Position numbers and translations under genes: made by a program. A stretch of 63,115 nt of DNA from Lachnospiraceae bacterium (GTDB taxonomy: Bacteria; Bacillota; Clostridia; Lachnospirales; Lachnospiraceae): positions 1-63,115 of the forward strand of contig JAFVDW010000047.1 in NCBI GenBank assembly GCA_017478245.1, read 5' to 3'. Shown piece by piece: positions 8,402-17,937 of this stretch. The first letter of the stretch is position 1; the number at the start of each line of letters is the position of its first letter. The notes under the pieces are model-generated. The model was not told where the DNA came from. It saw only the letters and a program-made list of their open reading frames with translations, and did no database searches.

Positions 8402-8465
8402 TACATTTTTTTACAAAAATGATACTTTTATAATCCATTTTTTTAGTAATAAAATTCTTTTTTAC

Positions 8466-9200
8466 TCAAGTATCCGGCTTAAAGCTATACTTTCCGTTCG
8501 CCTCCTCGTAGGCTTCCATTTGAAGCGTTCCGCTTTTTCCCACCAGTTCCTTCAGAAATGTCGGCAGTCTCATCACCTTATCCTCCAGCCACTGCGGTTC
8601 ATCACCCAACGCAACCTTCACATCCCCAAAATAGATAGTGATCTTATTCGACGACTGAAAATATATCTTATCCGCCATCAATTCATATTTATTCAAGAGC
8701 TTTGTAATGTCAAGGATTGTGTTGAATATCTCCTTATTCTCCACCGGAAGGGGTTCTCCCAGAATGACTCTGTCAAAATGCAAGCCTGTAATCTGCGGCA
8801 CACCCACCGTCTTGACACTGGAGCTCTCCACCACATAACCATCCTTATCAAAATAAAACAAGGTATCCAGATAGGTGACATATCCTGCCAGTGCTTTTTC
8901 ATATACCGTAATCTTAATCGTATCGGGCGACAAAATGCTCACATCCATCACATCCACAAAAGGAATATTGTCCACTCCCTTGTTTTTATATTTCATTGAT
9001 AAATATAAGGAATTGTCGCCCAATGCGCCATTCATCACAATATCACGGATTTCCTCCTCCGTATAGTGCACATTCCCTTCCACATACACATTTTGTATCT
9101 TATAATGTCCGCGAATGTAGATAAGTGCACCAATCATTCCCAAAACCACTATCACTATAAAAGCTACCAGTATCTTAATCCATGTTTGTTTCTTAAACAC
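8466..9200 (-). CDS. divIB: Cell division protein FtsQ/DivIB
   Basis: This 244-residue single-pass membrane protein has a short cytoplasmic N-terminus, a helix at about residues 9-29, then a POTRA domain beginning 'YKIQNVYVEGNVHYTEEEI' and a beta domain. DivIB bridges FtsL/DivIC and the septal synthases in the divisome. Its start overlaps the murA stop by 8 bases, which implies translational coupling. It is short compared with Gram-negative FtsQ but normal for Clostridia. The C-terminus ends 'ANGKYSFKPDT'. Confidence 0.9.
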   Translation of the reverse strand: MFKKQTWIKILVAFIVIVVLGMIGALIYIRGHYKIQNVYVEGNVHYTEEEIRDIVMNGALGDNSLYLSMKYKNKGVDNIPFVDVMDVSILSPDTIKITVYEKALAGYVTYLDTLFYFDKDGYVVESSSVKTVGVPQITGLHFDRVILGEPLPVENKEIFNTILDITKLLNKYELMADKIYFQSSNKITIYFGDVKVALGDEPQWLEDKVMRLPTFLKELVGKSGTLQMEAYEEANGKYSFKPDT

Positions 9201-10461
9201 TTGTTATGCGCGCTCCTAACTCTCTCAAATCTTTGCAGATATTCTCATATCCACGGTAAATATAAGAACAGCCTGTGATGATGCTCTCCCCATCTGCAAC
9301 CAGTCCCGCCAGAAGAAGTGCCGCTCCACCTCTCAGTTCCTTCGCCTCCATGACTGTGCCATGCAGTCTCTCCACACCGTGTACCGCCACACGGTGCCTG
9401 TCAAGCAACTCGATCTGCGCTCCGAGACTTCTCAATGGCTCCACCACACGAAAGCGGTTCTCAAAGATATTTTCCTCTATGACGCTATCCCCCTCTGCGC
9501 AGGTGAGCACCGTCAATGCCGGCGATTGCAGATCTGTAGGAAATCCGGGATAGGGTGCTGTACAAAGGAGCGGTACCGCTTGAGGGCGCGTCTCCATCTG
9601 CACATAAAGCCCTTCTGTCGTCAGATCGCATTGTGCTCCCATCTGTTTTGCCAGCTCCAGCACTGCCTCCATCTGTTGTATGGGTGCCCGCTCCAACAGA
9701 ACACTGCCTCCTGCTCCCACCGCTCCAAATAGATACGTTCCTGCCACGATGCGGTCAGGGGGAATCTGATAATGAGTGCCGTATAGCTGTCCGGTTCCCT
9801 CTATCTGAATGGTCTGACCGCCGGCTCCCTCGATTCGGGCGCCGCACTGCTCTAGGTATTCACATAACGCCACCACCTCCGGCTCCCTGGCTGCTCCGCG
9901 CAGAATGGTAGTCCCCTCCGCCATCACAGCGGTCAAAATCACGTTTTCTGTAGCTCCCACACTTGGAAATGGCAACGTAATATCCGCCCCATGCAGAGTT
10001 TGGGCGCTCGCCGTCAGCATTCCGTCCGCCTCCGCAAACACCACTCCCATCTGTTTCAGCGCTGCAATGTGTATATCGATGGGTCTTTCCCCAATCACGC
10101 ATCCTCCCGGATACTCCATGGTAACTGCTCCAACCCTCCCCAGCAGCGCTCCCAAAAGACACAGCGAGGAACGCATACTTCTGACTGCCTCTGTGGGCAT
10201 ATTCCCCAGAACCAGTTCATCCGTCTGAAGACTTTTAGCATTGACACGGACGCCATTCTCCTCCCACCGCACACAGACTCCCAGACTTCTTAACAGCCTA
10301 ATCATACAATAGACATCTGCAATTCTCGGGCAATTCTGTAAATGGGAAGTCTCTTTGGTAAGCAATGTTGCCGCCAATATAGGAAGCGCTGCATTCTTGG
10401 AACCCTGAATGCGCACTTTTCCCCGCAGGGCAACGCCACCCTGAATATGAATCGAATCCAT
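9193..10461 (-). CDS. murA: UDP-N-acetylglucosamine 1-carboxyvinyltransferase MurA
   Basis: The enzyme transfers enolpyruvate from PEP to UDP-GlcNAc, the first committed step of peptidoglycan synthesis. The 422 residues carry 'GSKNAALPILAATLL' at the N-terminus and the loop 'PGGCVIGERPIDIH' with the catalytic, fosfomycin-reactive Cys. A fosfomycin-resistant Asp variant is thus not present. It occupies the place in the division cluster between ftsW and divIB, where murG might otherwise be expected. It has its own upstream promoter (10501-10529) and overlaps divIB. Confidence 0.96.
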   Translation of the reverse strand: MDSIHIQGGVALRGKVRIQGSKNAALPILAATLLTKETSHLQNCPRIADVYCMIRLLRSLGVCVRWEENGVRVNAKSLQTDELVLGNMPTEAVRSMRSSLCLLGALLGRVGAVTMEYPGGCVIGERPIDIHIAALKQMGVVFAEADGMLTASAQTLHGADITLPFPSVGATENVILTAVMAEGTTILRGAAREPEVVALCEYLEQCGARIEGAGGQTIQIEGTGQLYGTHYQIPPDRIVAGTYLFGAVGAGGSVLLERAPIQQMEAVLELAKQMGAQCDLTTEGLYVQMETRPQAVPLLCTAPYPGFPTDLQSPALTVLTCAEGDSVIEENIFENRFRVVEPLRSLGAQIELLDRHRVAVHGVERLHGTVMEAKELRGGAALLLAGLVADGESIITGCSYIYRGYENICKDLRELGARITSV

Positions 10462-10500
10462 ATGACACCATCCGAGCTTTCATTACCTTTTTGAAGAACT

Positions 10501-10529
10501 ATTGTATCATATGCAGATGAAAGTCGGAA
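10501..10529 (-). promoter_or_regulatory. Extended -10 promoter upstream of murA
   Basis: TACAAT (10501-10506) is preceded directly by TGA, an extended -10. TTCCGA (10524-10529) lies 17 bases further upstream, on minus. It sits in the 97-base gap between ftsW and murA and would serve murA-divIB. Confidence 0.5.
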
Positions 10530-10558
10530 TGTTCCCAAATGCCCCTTAAATCAGCTCC

Positions 10559-11791
10559 TTACAGTTCCTTAAGTTGAATGCGTCTGGCGACACTTAACAC
10601 CAAACCAATCTCTATCAGCAAAAACACCACGGATGTACCGCCATAGCTGATAAACGGAAGTGAAATACCTGTATTGGGAATAGAGTTTGTCACCACCGCA
10701 ATATTCAGGATTGCCTGAACTGCCACATGACCGATCACTCCCACTACCAGCATAGCTCCGAATAAATCACTGGCATTATTTGCAATAATCATCATTCTCC
10801 AAATGAGCAAAATGAACATCAGTATAATCGCAATCGCTCCAAACAGACCCAATTCCTCGCAGATAATGGAAAAGATCATATCGTTCTGCGCCTCAGGAAG
10901 AAAGCTCAGTTTCTGCATGCTTCTTCCTAAGCCCTTGCCCAACACACCTCCGCTGCCAATGGCATACAAGCCCTGAAGCGTCTGAAAGCCCTTGTCCTGC
11001 GAATCGCTTTCCGGATTCAGCCACACCTGAATACGGCGAAAACGGAAATTGGTGGACGGGTCCAGGCGTGACACATAAACGACAAGCAGGCTTACGAATA
11101 AGATTGCCACAGCTCCCATCGCAACAAACTTTTTGTAATCAGGACTTGCCACAAAGACCATTAAAAGTGCAATACTCAATACGATAATCGCGCTGCTCAA
11201 GTTATCCGTCACCTTCCAGATCAAAACCACCACCGGAAGCGGCATCACCATCATGAGGACAAACCCTTTAATAGTGCGCACACCTTTTCCCATTTTACAC
11301 ACCATCACCGCAAGAAAGAGTATCATTGCCAGCTTTGCAACCTCCGCCGGCTGAATCTGCATGCCCACACCCGGAATACGAAACCAGCGTCTGGCTCCAT
11401 GGGATTCAATACCCAAAGGTGTCAGCACCAGAAAAATCAATGCTACCGAGACACCATAACCAAGTGTTGCAAAGCGCTCCCAAAAGTGATAGGGAATATT
11501 TGCCACCACCATCATTGCTATCAGTCCCAGCGTCACTGCCAAAGCCTGTTTTTTTAAATAATAGGCAGCGTCCCCATAGCTCTGAAAGGCTGCATATGAG
11601 CTTGCCGAATAAATCATGATCATTCCAAAGCCCAGCAAAAATAAAACAATGAACAAAAGACTGTAGTCAAAAAAATACTCTGACTGTTCTCTCTTTCTTC
11701 TGCCTCGTGTCAGTCGATGGTCCCCCCCTCTCGCTCTTCCAGACATCCTATTTGATTGAACATCCCTTGTTCTTCGCACTGTCGTTGCCAT
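10559..11791 (-). CDS. ftsW: Septal peptidoglycan glycosyltransferase FtsW (SEDS family)
   Basis: The 410-residue protein has a basic ~40-residue cytoplasmic N-terminus, then about ten membrane helices. SEDS markers are visible: 'YSASSYAAF' after helix 1, 'IQPAEVAKLAMI', 'DLSSAIIVLSIALLM'-like segments, 'FLPEAQNDMIFSIICEELG' and 'GISLPFISYGGTSV' near the C-terminus. FtsW polymerises lipid II at the septum with a class B PBP, here probably one of the two cluster PBPs. It follows murD by 19 bases. SpoVE, the sporulation paralogue, is similar, so FtsW versus SpoVE is assigned by cluster position. Confidence 0.93.
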   Translation of the reverse strand: MATTVRRTRDVQSNRMSGRARGGDHRLTRGRRKREQSEYFFDYSLLFIVLFLLGFGMIMIYSASSYAAFQSYGDAAYYLKKQALAVTLGLIAMMVVANIPYHFWERFATLGYGVSVALIFLVLTPLGIESHGARRWFRIPGVGMQIQPAEVAKLAMILFLAVMVCKMGKGVRTIKGFVLMMVMPLPVVVLIWKVTDNLSSAIIVLSIALLMVFVASPDYKKFVAMGAVAILFVSLLVVYVSRLDPSTNFRFRRIQVWLNPESDSQDKGFQTLQGLYAIGSGGVLGKGLGRSMQKLSFLPEAQNDMIFSIICEELGLFGAIAIILMFILLIWRMMIIANNASDLFGAMLVVGVIGHVAVQAILNIAVVTNSIPNTGISLPFISYGGTSVVFLLIEIGLVLSVARRIQLKEL

Positions 11792-11810
11792 ATATTCTCC
11801 TCTTTACTCC

Positions 11811-13175
11811 CTATGCCAATCCATTTACATAGTCTTTGAACAGTTGTCCCCGCACCTCGTAATTGGGAAACATTCCCCAGCTTGCACATGCCGGAGACAG
11901 CAACACCGCATCTCCACACTCTGCAAGCTCTGTACAAAGCGCAAGACATTCCTCATATGTATCTGCAAAGCGAATCTGCTCAAATCCATGCTTTCTTGCA
12001 CACTCCGCTATTTTATCTCTCGTCTGTCCAATCAGCACCAACCATTTCACTTTGCCGTCAAAGCTCTCAATCCATTCATCGTAATCGCTCTGCTTATCAT
12101 ATCCGCCACCGATTAAGATTGTCGGTTTGCTCATCGCCTTAATGCCCTGGATTGCAGCGTCAGGATTGGTTCCCTTAGAATCATTATAATAATCCACTCC
12201 ACCCTTCGTCGCAACAAATTCAATGCGATGCTCCACCGCATGAAAACTGCGTATGGTAGCAAGAATTGTCTCCATAGGAACCTGCATACCCTCTGCAATG
12301 GCAATGGCAGCCATTACATTTTCAACATTGCATATCCCCACAAGCTTCATATCCTCATGAATATCCATCAGAACCGTCTCCTGACCGTTCACCGCCTTGA
12401 CAATCTTATCCTCCTTCAGATAATAGCCATCCCTCAACGCCCGTGCCGAAGAAAAATATACGGGGGTTGCAGGGCATCTGTCCCCAAAGCTTCTTGTATA
12501 TTCATTCTCATAATTGAGTACGCAGATTTCTGCCTTCGTCTGGCATGCCGCAATTTCCTCTTTCGCCTCCACATATGCCTCCATCGTATGGTGACGATTC
12601 AGATGATCCGGTGTCACATTTAAAATAGCGGACACTGCCGGCCGGAAGGTGTGTGTTGTTTCCAACTGAAAAGAGCTGATCTCCGCCACGGTCACGGTAT
12701 CTTTCCCGGTGCCCAGCACCTCAAGCGTATAGGGATTCCCAATATTTCCCACCACAAAAACCTTGTTTTCTCCCAGATGCGCCTTCATAATCTCTCCCAC
12801 TAAGGTCGTGGTCGTGGTCTTGCCATTGGTTCCGGTGATCGCCACCACGCTTCCCTGTTCTGCAAGATAGGCAAGCTCAATTTCTCCGATGATATGCACT
12901 CCTCGCTCACGCATACGATTCACTAATGGAATATCTGTGGGCACCCCCGGACTCAAAACCGCCGTCTCAATACACTCCTCTATCTCCCCCGGAAGTTCTC
13001 CCACGATACAGGTTGCCCGGGTGTCTGCGGGTAATTTCCCCTGCAGCTCCTCTATTGTCAATTTCTCATTGCTGTCATAAAAAAATATCTCCGCTCCAAA
13101 ATGCTTCAACAGGCTCACTGCTCCAACACCGCTGATACCGGAACCTATTACCAGACACCTTTGTCCTTCTAACAT
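11811..13175 (-). CDS. murD: UDP-N-acetylmuramoylalanine--D-glutamate ligase MurD
   Basis: The 454-residue Mur ligase has an N-terminal Rossmann domain ('CLVIGSGISGVG'), the ATP loop 'AITGTNGKTTTTTLVGEI', 'NVTPDHLNRHHTMEAY' and the C-terminal 'YYNDSKGTNPDAA'. It adds D-Glu to UDP-MurNAc-L-Ala in the cytoplasm. I start it at the ATG at 13175, six bases after AGGAGG; a TTG 18 bases earlier lacks a site. It follows spoVD after about 60 bases. In most dcw clusters mraY stands here, and it is absent. Confidence 0.96.
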   Translation of the reverse strand: MLEGQRCLVIGSGISGVGAVSLLKHFGAEIFFYDSNEKLTIEELQGKLPADTRATCIVGELPGEIEECIETAVLSPGVPTDIPLVNRMRERGVHIIGEIELAYLAEQGSVVAITGTNGKTTTTTLVGEIMKAHLGENKVFVVGNIGNPYTLEVLGTGKDTVTVAEISSFQLETTHTFRPAVSAILNVTPDHLNRHHTMEAYVEAKEEIAACQTKAEICVLNYENEYTRSFGDRCPATPVYFSSARALRDGYYLKEDKIVKAVNGQETVLMDIHEDMKLVGICNVENVMAAIAIAEGMQVPMETILATIRSFHAVEHRIEFVATKGGVDYYNDSKGTNPDAAIQGIKAMSKPTILIGGGYDKQSDYDEWIESFDGKVKWLVLIGQTRDKIAECARKHGFEQIRFADTYEECLALCTELAECGDAVLLSPACASWGMFPNYEVRGQLFKDYVNGLA

Positions 13176-13237
13176 AATTATCCTCCTAGCCAATGCACTA
13201 TTCTGTCAAAAAGCTGTACATTGTTTACATTATACTC

Positions 13238-14974
13238 CTATATTCCTAAATACGGAAGAATATTTTCAAAAAGCTGGCGAATGACCGGTGCCGCAATCTG
13301 TCCTCCATAATAAACTCCCTGGGGATTGTTGATGATCGCTATGGCAATCACCTGGGGGTCATCTGCCGGTGCAAATCCCACAAATGAAGCAATGTATCGC
13401 CCACTACCTCTAGGCAGAGTCTGACTGGTCGCTGTCTTTCCGCCCACACGATATCCCTCTACCTTTCCGTTAACACCTCCGCCCTCAGAGACCACCATCT
13501 CCAGAATATCCCGCATCGTGGCAGATACTTCCTCCGAGACAATGCCCTCTTGTATGGGATAGGTGAATTCCTCCACCACTTCCCCCTGCTCATCCAACGC
13601 TCTGACGCCAAAATGAGGAGTAATGCGATTGCCGCCATTTACAATCGAGGATATCGTCGTAAGCAACTGTATGGGCGTGATCTGAAAGGACTGTCCAAAG
13701 GATACTGTGGCAAGCTCTACATTCCCCATATCTTCCATTTTGTGCATGATGGTTCCCGCCTCACCGGGCAAATCTATTCCTGTCTTTGTCTTCAAGCCGA
13801 AGCTTTCAAAATATTTATAATAGTTTTCCACGCCCAGTCTCAACCCCACTGTCACAAACACCGGATTGCAGGAATTCATGGTTGCATGGACGAAATCTTC
13901 ACTTCCATGTCCGGCTATCTTATGACACCGTATCTTCCGATCATCCACCACAACATACCCCGGACAATGAAAAGAATCATTCGGAGTCACCACGCCCTCC
14001 TCCAATGCCGCAGCCGCAGTAATCACTTTAAAAGTAGACCCCGGCTCATAGGTGTCATTGATACACCCATTACGCCACATTTGATTCAGTAATTCCTGTT
14101 TCTCCTCCGCAGTGGGCTCCACCACCGGTTCGTATGACAATTCGTAAGGAGTATTTAAATCAAATTCCGGAACATTTACCATGGCAAGCAACTCTCCGTT
14201 TTGGGGATTCATCACAATAATCGAAACCGAATCTGCCTCTTTTGTCTCCATCGCCTGAAGTGCAAGCTGGGTCGCATACGTCTGGATATTGCGGTCCATG
14301 CTGATACATAGATCATTTCCCGATTTGGGCTCAATCCGTCGTTCTCCCGCCTCCTCCACTTCTATTCCTTTTGCATCTGTCATGGTAAGAATCATGCCGG
14401 GTTCCCCTTGCAGATACTTCTCATAAACCACCTCAAGACCTATGATTCCCTGATTGTCTCCACCGGTAAATCCCAACACCTTGCTTGCCAACGCTCCATA
14501 GGGATAATAGCGCTTATAATCTTCATCCACCTTTACTCCCGGCAGATCATATTCCCTGATTCGGTCGCCTATCTCTTTATCTACATTGCTCTTAATACGC
14601 TCCATGGAAGAATACTTTTCTACCTTTGGTCTGACATACTCCTCGCTGAGCGCAAGCTCCTGACACAATACCCGTATCACCTCTTCAGAATCCTGTATCT
14701 GATTATAGATGACCGAAATCGTACACACCGTTCTGTTGTCAGCCAAAACCACACCGTTGCAGTCCAGAATCCTTCCTCTGGCAGCCTTAATACTTCTCTC
14801 CCTCTCGTGAAGCTCCGTAGCTAGCTGGGAATAATGCTCCGCACGCCAAACCATCAGATAGACCAATCTTGCAAACAGCAGAACGAAAACCAAGGTGCAT
14901 CCCGCAACCACTGTCATGATTTTTTTTCGATATATTATTTTATTATGTAACTGACCATTACTATCCTTGAGCAT
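13238..14974 (-). CDS. spoVD: Class B penicillin-binding protein, SpoVD/FtsI type
   Basis: The protein has about 578 residues: a short cytoplasmic tail, one membrane helix (about 18-43), a dimerisation domain with 'RGRILDCNGVVLADN', and a transpeptidase domain. Active-site motifs are SxxK in 'EPGSTFK', SxN in 'MNSCNP' and the third box as 'GGKTATSQT' (KTA rather than KTG). No PASTA domain is present. It crosslinks peptidoglycan; in spore formers this position is often SpoVD, used for cortex synthesis. The ATG at 14974 has GAGG six bases upstream and is preferred over the ATG at 14986. That ribosome site lies inside a 13-bp hairpin. Confidence 0.9.
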   Translation of the reverse strand: MLKDSNGQLHNKIIYRKKIMTVVAGCTLVFVLLFARLVYLMVWRAEHYSQLATELHERERSIKAARGRILDCNGVVLADNRTVCTISVIYNQIQDSEEVIRVLCQELALSEEYVRPKVEKYSSMERIKSNVDKEIGDRIREYDLPGVKVDEDYKRYYPYGALASKVLGFTGGDNQGIIGLEVVYEKYLQGEPGMILTMTDAKGIEVEEAGERRIEPKSGNDLCISMDRNIQTYATQLALQAMETKEADSVSIIVMNPQNGELLAMVNVPEFDLNTPYELSYEPVVEPTAEEKQELLNQMWRNGCINDTYEPGSTFKVITAAAALEEGVVTPNDSFHCPGYVVVDDRKIRCHKIAGHGSEDFVHATMNSCNPVFVTVGLRLGVENYYKYFESFGLKTKTGIDLPGEAGTIMHKMEDMGNVELATVSFGQSFQITPIQLLTTISSIVNGGNRITPHFGVRALDEQGEVVEEFTYPIQEGIVSEEVSATMRDILEMVVSEGGGVNGKVEGYRVGGKTATSQTLPRGSGRYIASFVGFAPADDPQVIAIAIINNPQGVYYGGQIAAPVIRQLFENILPYLGI

Positions 14975-14978
14975 AGGA

Positions 14979-15028
14979 AACCTCATAAAAAGGGCTTTAC
15001 TTTAACATATTCCCATTTTTATGAGGTT
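14979..15028 (-). promoter_or_regulatory. Hairpin covering the spoVD ribosome binding site
   Basis: Between the two PBP genes a perfect 13-bp inverted repeat (14979-14991 and 15016-15028) pairs the region holding the TGAGG ribosome site and the upstream ATG of spoVD. The stem is extended inside by three G-C pairs next to a one-base bulge. It could limit spoVD translation or act as a processing site. There is no terminal T run long enough for a clear terminator. Confidence 0.6.
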
Positions 15029-15051
15029 ATTCATTCCCATTGCTTTTTCAT

Positions 15052-17325
15052 TTAGTCTTCCGGCGGATTCACAATATTGGGGTTGGAAGGGATATCGCTT
15101 CCCATTGCATCCAGTCCCTCTTCAATCGCATCGCCGGTATCCGCATCATACTTTTTCCCCGTCTCCGGGTCCACTCGATAACCGGTTCCGGGGTCCACAG
15201 GGAAGCTCATCCATTTGGGCTGTTGCAATTCCTCTTCCGAGCCGCCCTCTCCTGTGCCCTCTTCTCCTGTAGGTTCTCCGATGTTCTCACCTTCGTTTGC
15301 AGAATCGCCTTCCAAATTCTCCAAGGCATCATCCTCCGGCTTCCTGGTGTACATATTGGTAATCTCTAATTGTTTTTCCTCCAACTCTTTGCGCTCGTCG
15401 TCGCTAAGCTCCTCTGTCATGAAGATATTCAGATAAGGAAGCACCTCCGTCAAAATATTACGCACGATTCTGGTGGCATATTTCGCATCATCCTGCCGTT
15501 CTGCATTGGCGCGATCCACCACCACATAAATTGCAATCTGCGGGTCATCCACCGGTGCAAATCCCATGAAGGAAACTACATATTCTTTATTTCCCCTTGG
15601 AAGGGTCTGTGCCGTCCCCGTCTTACCGCCGATAACATATCCTGCCGGGCGAGCTGTCTTACCGGTTCCGTTTGCTCCTACCACGACCGCCTTGCAATAC
15701 TGCCTGATCAGCGCAGAAGTAGACTCTGAAACCGTCTGCTTCAACACACGGGGCTCAATATTTTCTATCGTTGCACCATTGGCATTTGTAATCTTGTCAA
15801 CCATATGGGGCTCGTAATAATTGCCTCCATTAATCAAGGAGCAAAAACCACTGATCATCTGAATCATGGTAACGTTAAAGTTCTGTCCAAAGGTATTGGT
15901 CGCCAAATCCGCCGGTCCCATCTGATCTACCGGGAACATCAGGCTTGCTGTTCTGGCTTCTCCTGCCAAATCCACATTAGTTTTTAATCCGAAATTAAAA
16001 ATCTCCTGAAATCTCGCAAATTCTTCCTTCCCCATCTGCTGTCCGATCTTCATCAGTGCCACATTACAGGAGGATTCGATCGCTTTTTCTACAGTCACAT
16101 CACCGTCTCCCCATACATTGTGACAGTGTATGGTATGTCCGCCAATCTCCAATGAGCCGTTACAGGTATAATGCTCATTGCCGGTAATAGCCCCACATTC
16201 CAGCGCCGCCGCCACCGTAAAAGGCTTGATGGTGGAACCCGGCTCATAGGTATTGGTAATGCAGAAATTCTTCCAAAGATTGTTCAAATTCACATATATC
16301 TCATCCTCTGTCATCTCCGCCAGAACCGCTTCATTGATGATCGTACCGGTCTTCTTAATCTCGTAATAACCGTTTTCTTTGTCTTCCTGCACATATTTAT
16401 TAGAGCCAATCAACGCATCCGTATTGCGCGAATCATTCAAATCAAAGGTCGGATAGCTTGCCATAGCCAACACCTTTCCGGTATTGACCTCCATAATGAC
16501 ACAGCCTACATTCTCCGCTCCATTACCCTCATGTGCTTTGTTTTTGTATTGTTCATTAAAATCCAATAAATATTTCTCTACGATACTCTGCACATTTACA
16601 TCAATGGTGCTGTGAACCGTATAGCCATCCACCGCCGGCTTTATCGTTCTCTCCAGTGCGGAATCATCGTTCAGATAACCATATTCCCGCCCTGTGGTTC
16701 CATTTAACACATCGTTGTAATATTCTTCCAGACCATACAGACCCTGATTGTCCGAGCGGGAAAAACCAATCACATCCGCAGCCAGAGAGCCATTGGGATA
16801 CATGCGCATGTATTCTTCCTCAAACCACACGCCCCTGATGAGGCTATTCTCCTCCGCCTGCAGCATTTGGAAATCCCCGATCTGATCATACGTCAGTCTC
16901 TTTAAGGGAACATACCAGGAAGAATCCGGATGACCGGTAATATACTGCCGCAGCTCCGTCATATTCAAATCCGCAAAGCAACTCCCCAATGCTTCTAATG
17001 TGGGCTCCAGATACTTTTCAACACCGGATGCATCTTTACTCAACATGACCTTGGAGTCGATGACAAGGTTGTATACCTTTTCACTGACTGCCAGCTTTGT
17101 GCCCTTGGCATCCACAATATCCCCTCGTCTGTAGGGAATGGTGGCAGAGTCATATCTTTGTTGAGACAACACCTGTTTCTGGTATCCGTTCTCATTCTCT
17201 CTTACAATCCAATAAAGCCTTCCCACTAAAGCAATGAATGCAAGCACCAGAACCATGAATAAAAAAACCAGCTTTTTCTGCATTCTGACGGGAAATTTAC
17301 GCCTGATTCCTCTCTGTTCTTTCAC
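15052..17325 (-). CDS. Class B penicillin-binding protein with acidic C-terminal tail
   Basis: The 757-residue transpeptidase has a membrane helix at about 18-40, a PBP dimerisation domain ('RRGDIVDAKGTKLAVSE') and a transpeptidase domain. The motifs are SxxK in 'YEPGSTIKPF', SxN in 'IESSCNVAL' and KTG in 'IGGKTGTAQT'. After about residue 655 comes an acidic, Gly/Glu-rich tail of ~100 residues with Asp-Pro-x-Thr-Gly units ('PVDPGTGYRVDPETGKKYD'), beyond the normal family end. It is probably the division PBP partner of FtsW (PBP2B/FtsI role). The start is GTG with AGAGGTG just before it, 10 bases after ftsL. Confidence 0.92.
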   Translation of the reverse strand: MKEQRGIRRKFPVRMQKKLVFLFMVLVLAFIALVGRLYWIVRENENGYQKQVLSQQRYDSATIPYRRGDIVDAKGTKLAVSEKVYNLVIDSKVMLSKDASGVEKYLEPTLEALGSCFADLNMTELRQYITGHPDSSWYVPLKRLTYDQIGDFQMLQAEENSLIRGVWFEEEYMRMYPNGSLAADVIGFSRSDNQGLYGLEEYYNDVLNGTTGREYGYLNDDSALERTIKPAVDGYTVHSTIDVNVQSIVEKYLLDFNEQYKNKAHEGNGAENVGCVIMEVNTGKVLAMASYPTFDLNDSRNTDALIGSNKYVQEDKENGYYEIKKTGTIINEAVLAEMTEDEIYVNLNNLWKNFCITNTYEPGSTIKPFTVAAALECGAITGNEHYTCNGSLEIGGHTIHCHNVWGDGDVTVEKAIESSCNVALMKIGQQMGKEEFARFQEIFNFGLKTNVDLAGEARTASLMFPVDQMGPADLATNTFGQNFNVTMIQMISGFCSLINGGNYYEPHMVDKITNANGATIENIEPRVLKQTVSESTSALIRQYCKAVVVGANGTGKTARPAGYVIGGKTGTAQTLPRGNKEYVVSFMGFAPVDDPQIAIYVVVDRANAERQDDAKYATRIVRNILTEVLPYLNIFMTEELSDDERKELEEKQLEITNMYTRKPEDDALENLEGDSANEGENIGEPTGEEGTGEGGSEEELQQPKWMSFPVDPGTGYRVDPETGKKYDADTGDAIEEGLDAMGSDIPSNPNIVNPPED

Positions 17326-17334
17326 AATACACCT

Positions 17335-17904
17335 CTAATTCGTGTTTTCAGCCGCCTGCCGCATATAATCAGCTCCCACACTGCTGTAGGTGACGATCTG
17401 TCCCTCTCCGGCATATGTCATACCCAACTCGCCGATTGCTACACGCTTGATTTCTTCCAAATCAATATTGCTGTCGATTCTATTATACTCCTCATCGTTG
17501 GAAAGCTTCAAGTTATTTAATCTGCTTTCCAGTCTGGCAATCTCTTTGGTACTGTTGGTCAATTCCGACTGAAGCTGAATATAATGAATCAGAATAACTG
17601 CCGAAACACAAAGCGCCGCCATCAAAAAGATCATATATCCCAGATTCATGTGATGCGCCTTCTCCCGATTCTTGCGTGCCTCATTGCTCAGTCTCTTAGG
17701 TTCCTCTTCCATTCTTCTGACAACATCCGGCTTTCTCGCCGTATTGTCATACATGTAATCAACATTCCCTCTTCCGGTATATGTATTATTTGTCCGAATA
17801 TAGTTTACTCCCGCACTCCTTCTTGCGGTATAGCTTGTCTGTGTTGCTCTGTAACCTGCGTTTGCTCTTGTCTGCGCCATTCGTCCGTACCCGCTTTCCC
17901 TCAT
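17335..17904 (-). CDS. ftsL: FtsL-like cell division protein
   Basis: About 189 residues long, it has a basic, unstructured cytoplasmic N-terminus of ~95 residues. One membrane helix follows (around 'YMIFLMAALCVSAVILIHYI'), then a coiled coil 'LTNSTKEIARLESRLNNLKL' and a conserved 'AIGELGMTYAGEGQIVTY' end, as in FtsL/DivIC proteins. It forms the FtsL-DivIC-DivIB complex that activates septal synthesis. Assignment rests on topology and on its position between rsmH and the PBPs. The ATG at 17904 has AAGGG eight bases before it; a TTG lies three codons earlier. Confidence 0.85.
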   Translation of the reverse strand: MRESGYGRMAQTRANAGYRATQTSYTARRSAGVNYIRTNNTYTGRGNVDYMYDNTARKPDVVRRMEEEPKRLSNEARKNREKAHHMNLGYMIFLMAALCVSAVILIHYIQLQSELTNSTKEIARLESRLNNLKLSNDEEYNRIDSNIDLEEIKRVAIGELGMTYAGEGQIVTYSSVGADYMRQAAENTN

Positions 17905-17937
17905 TTTTTGCAACCCTTACTTTTTAAGAGTCTTATT

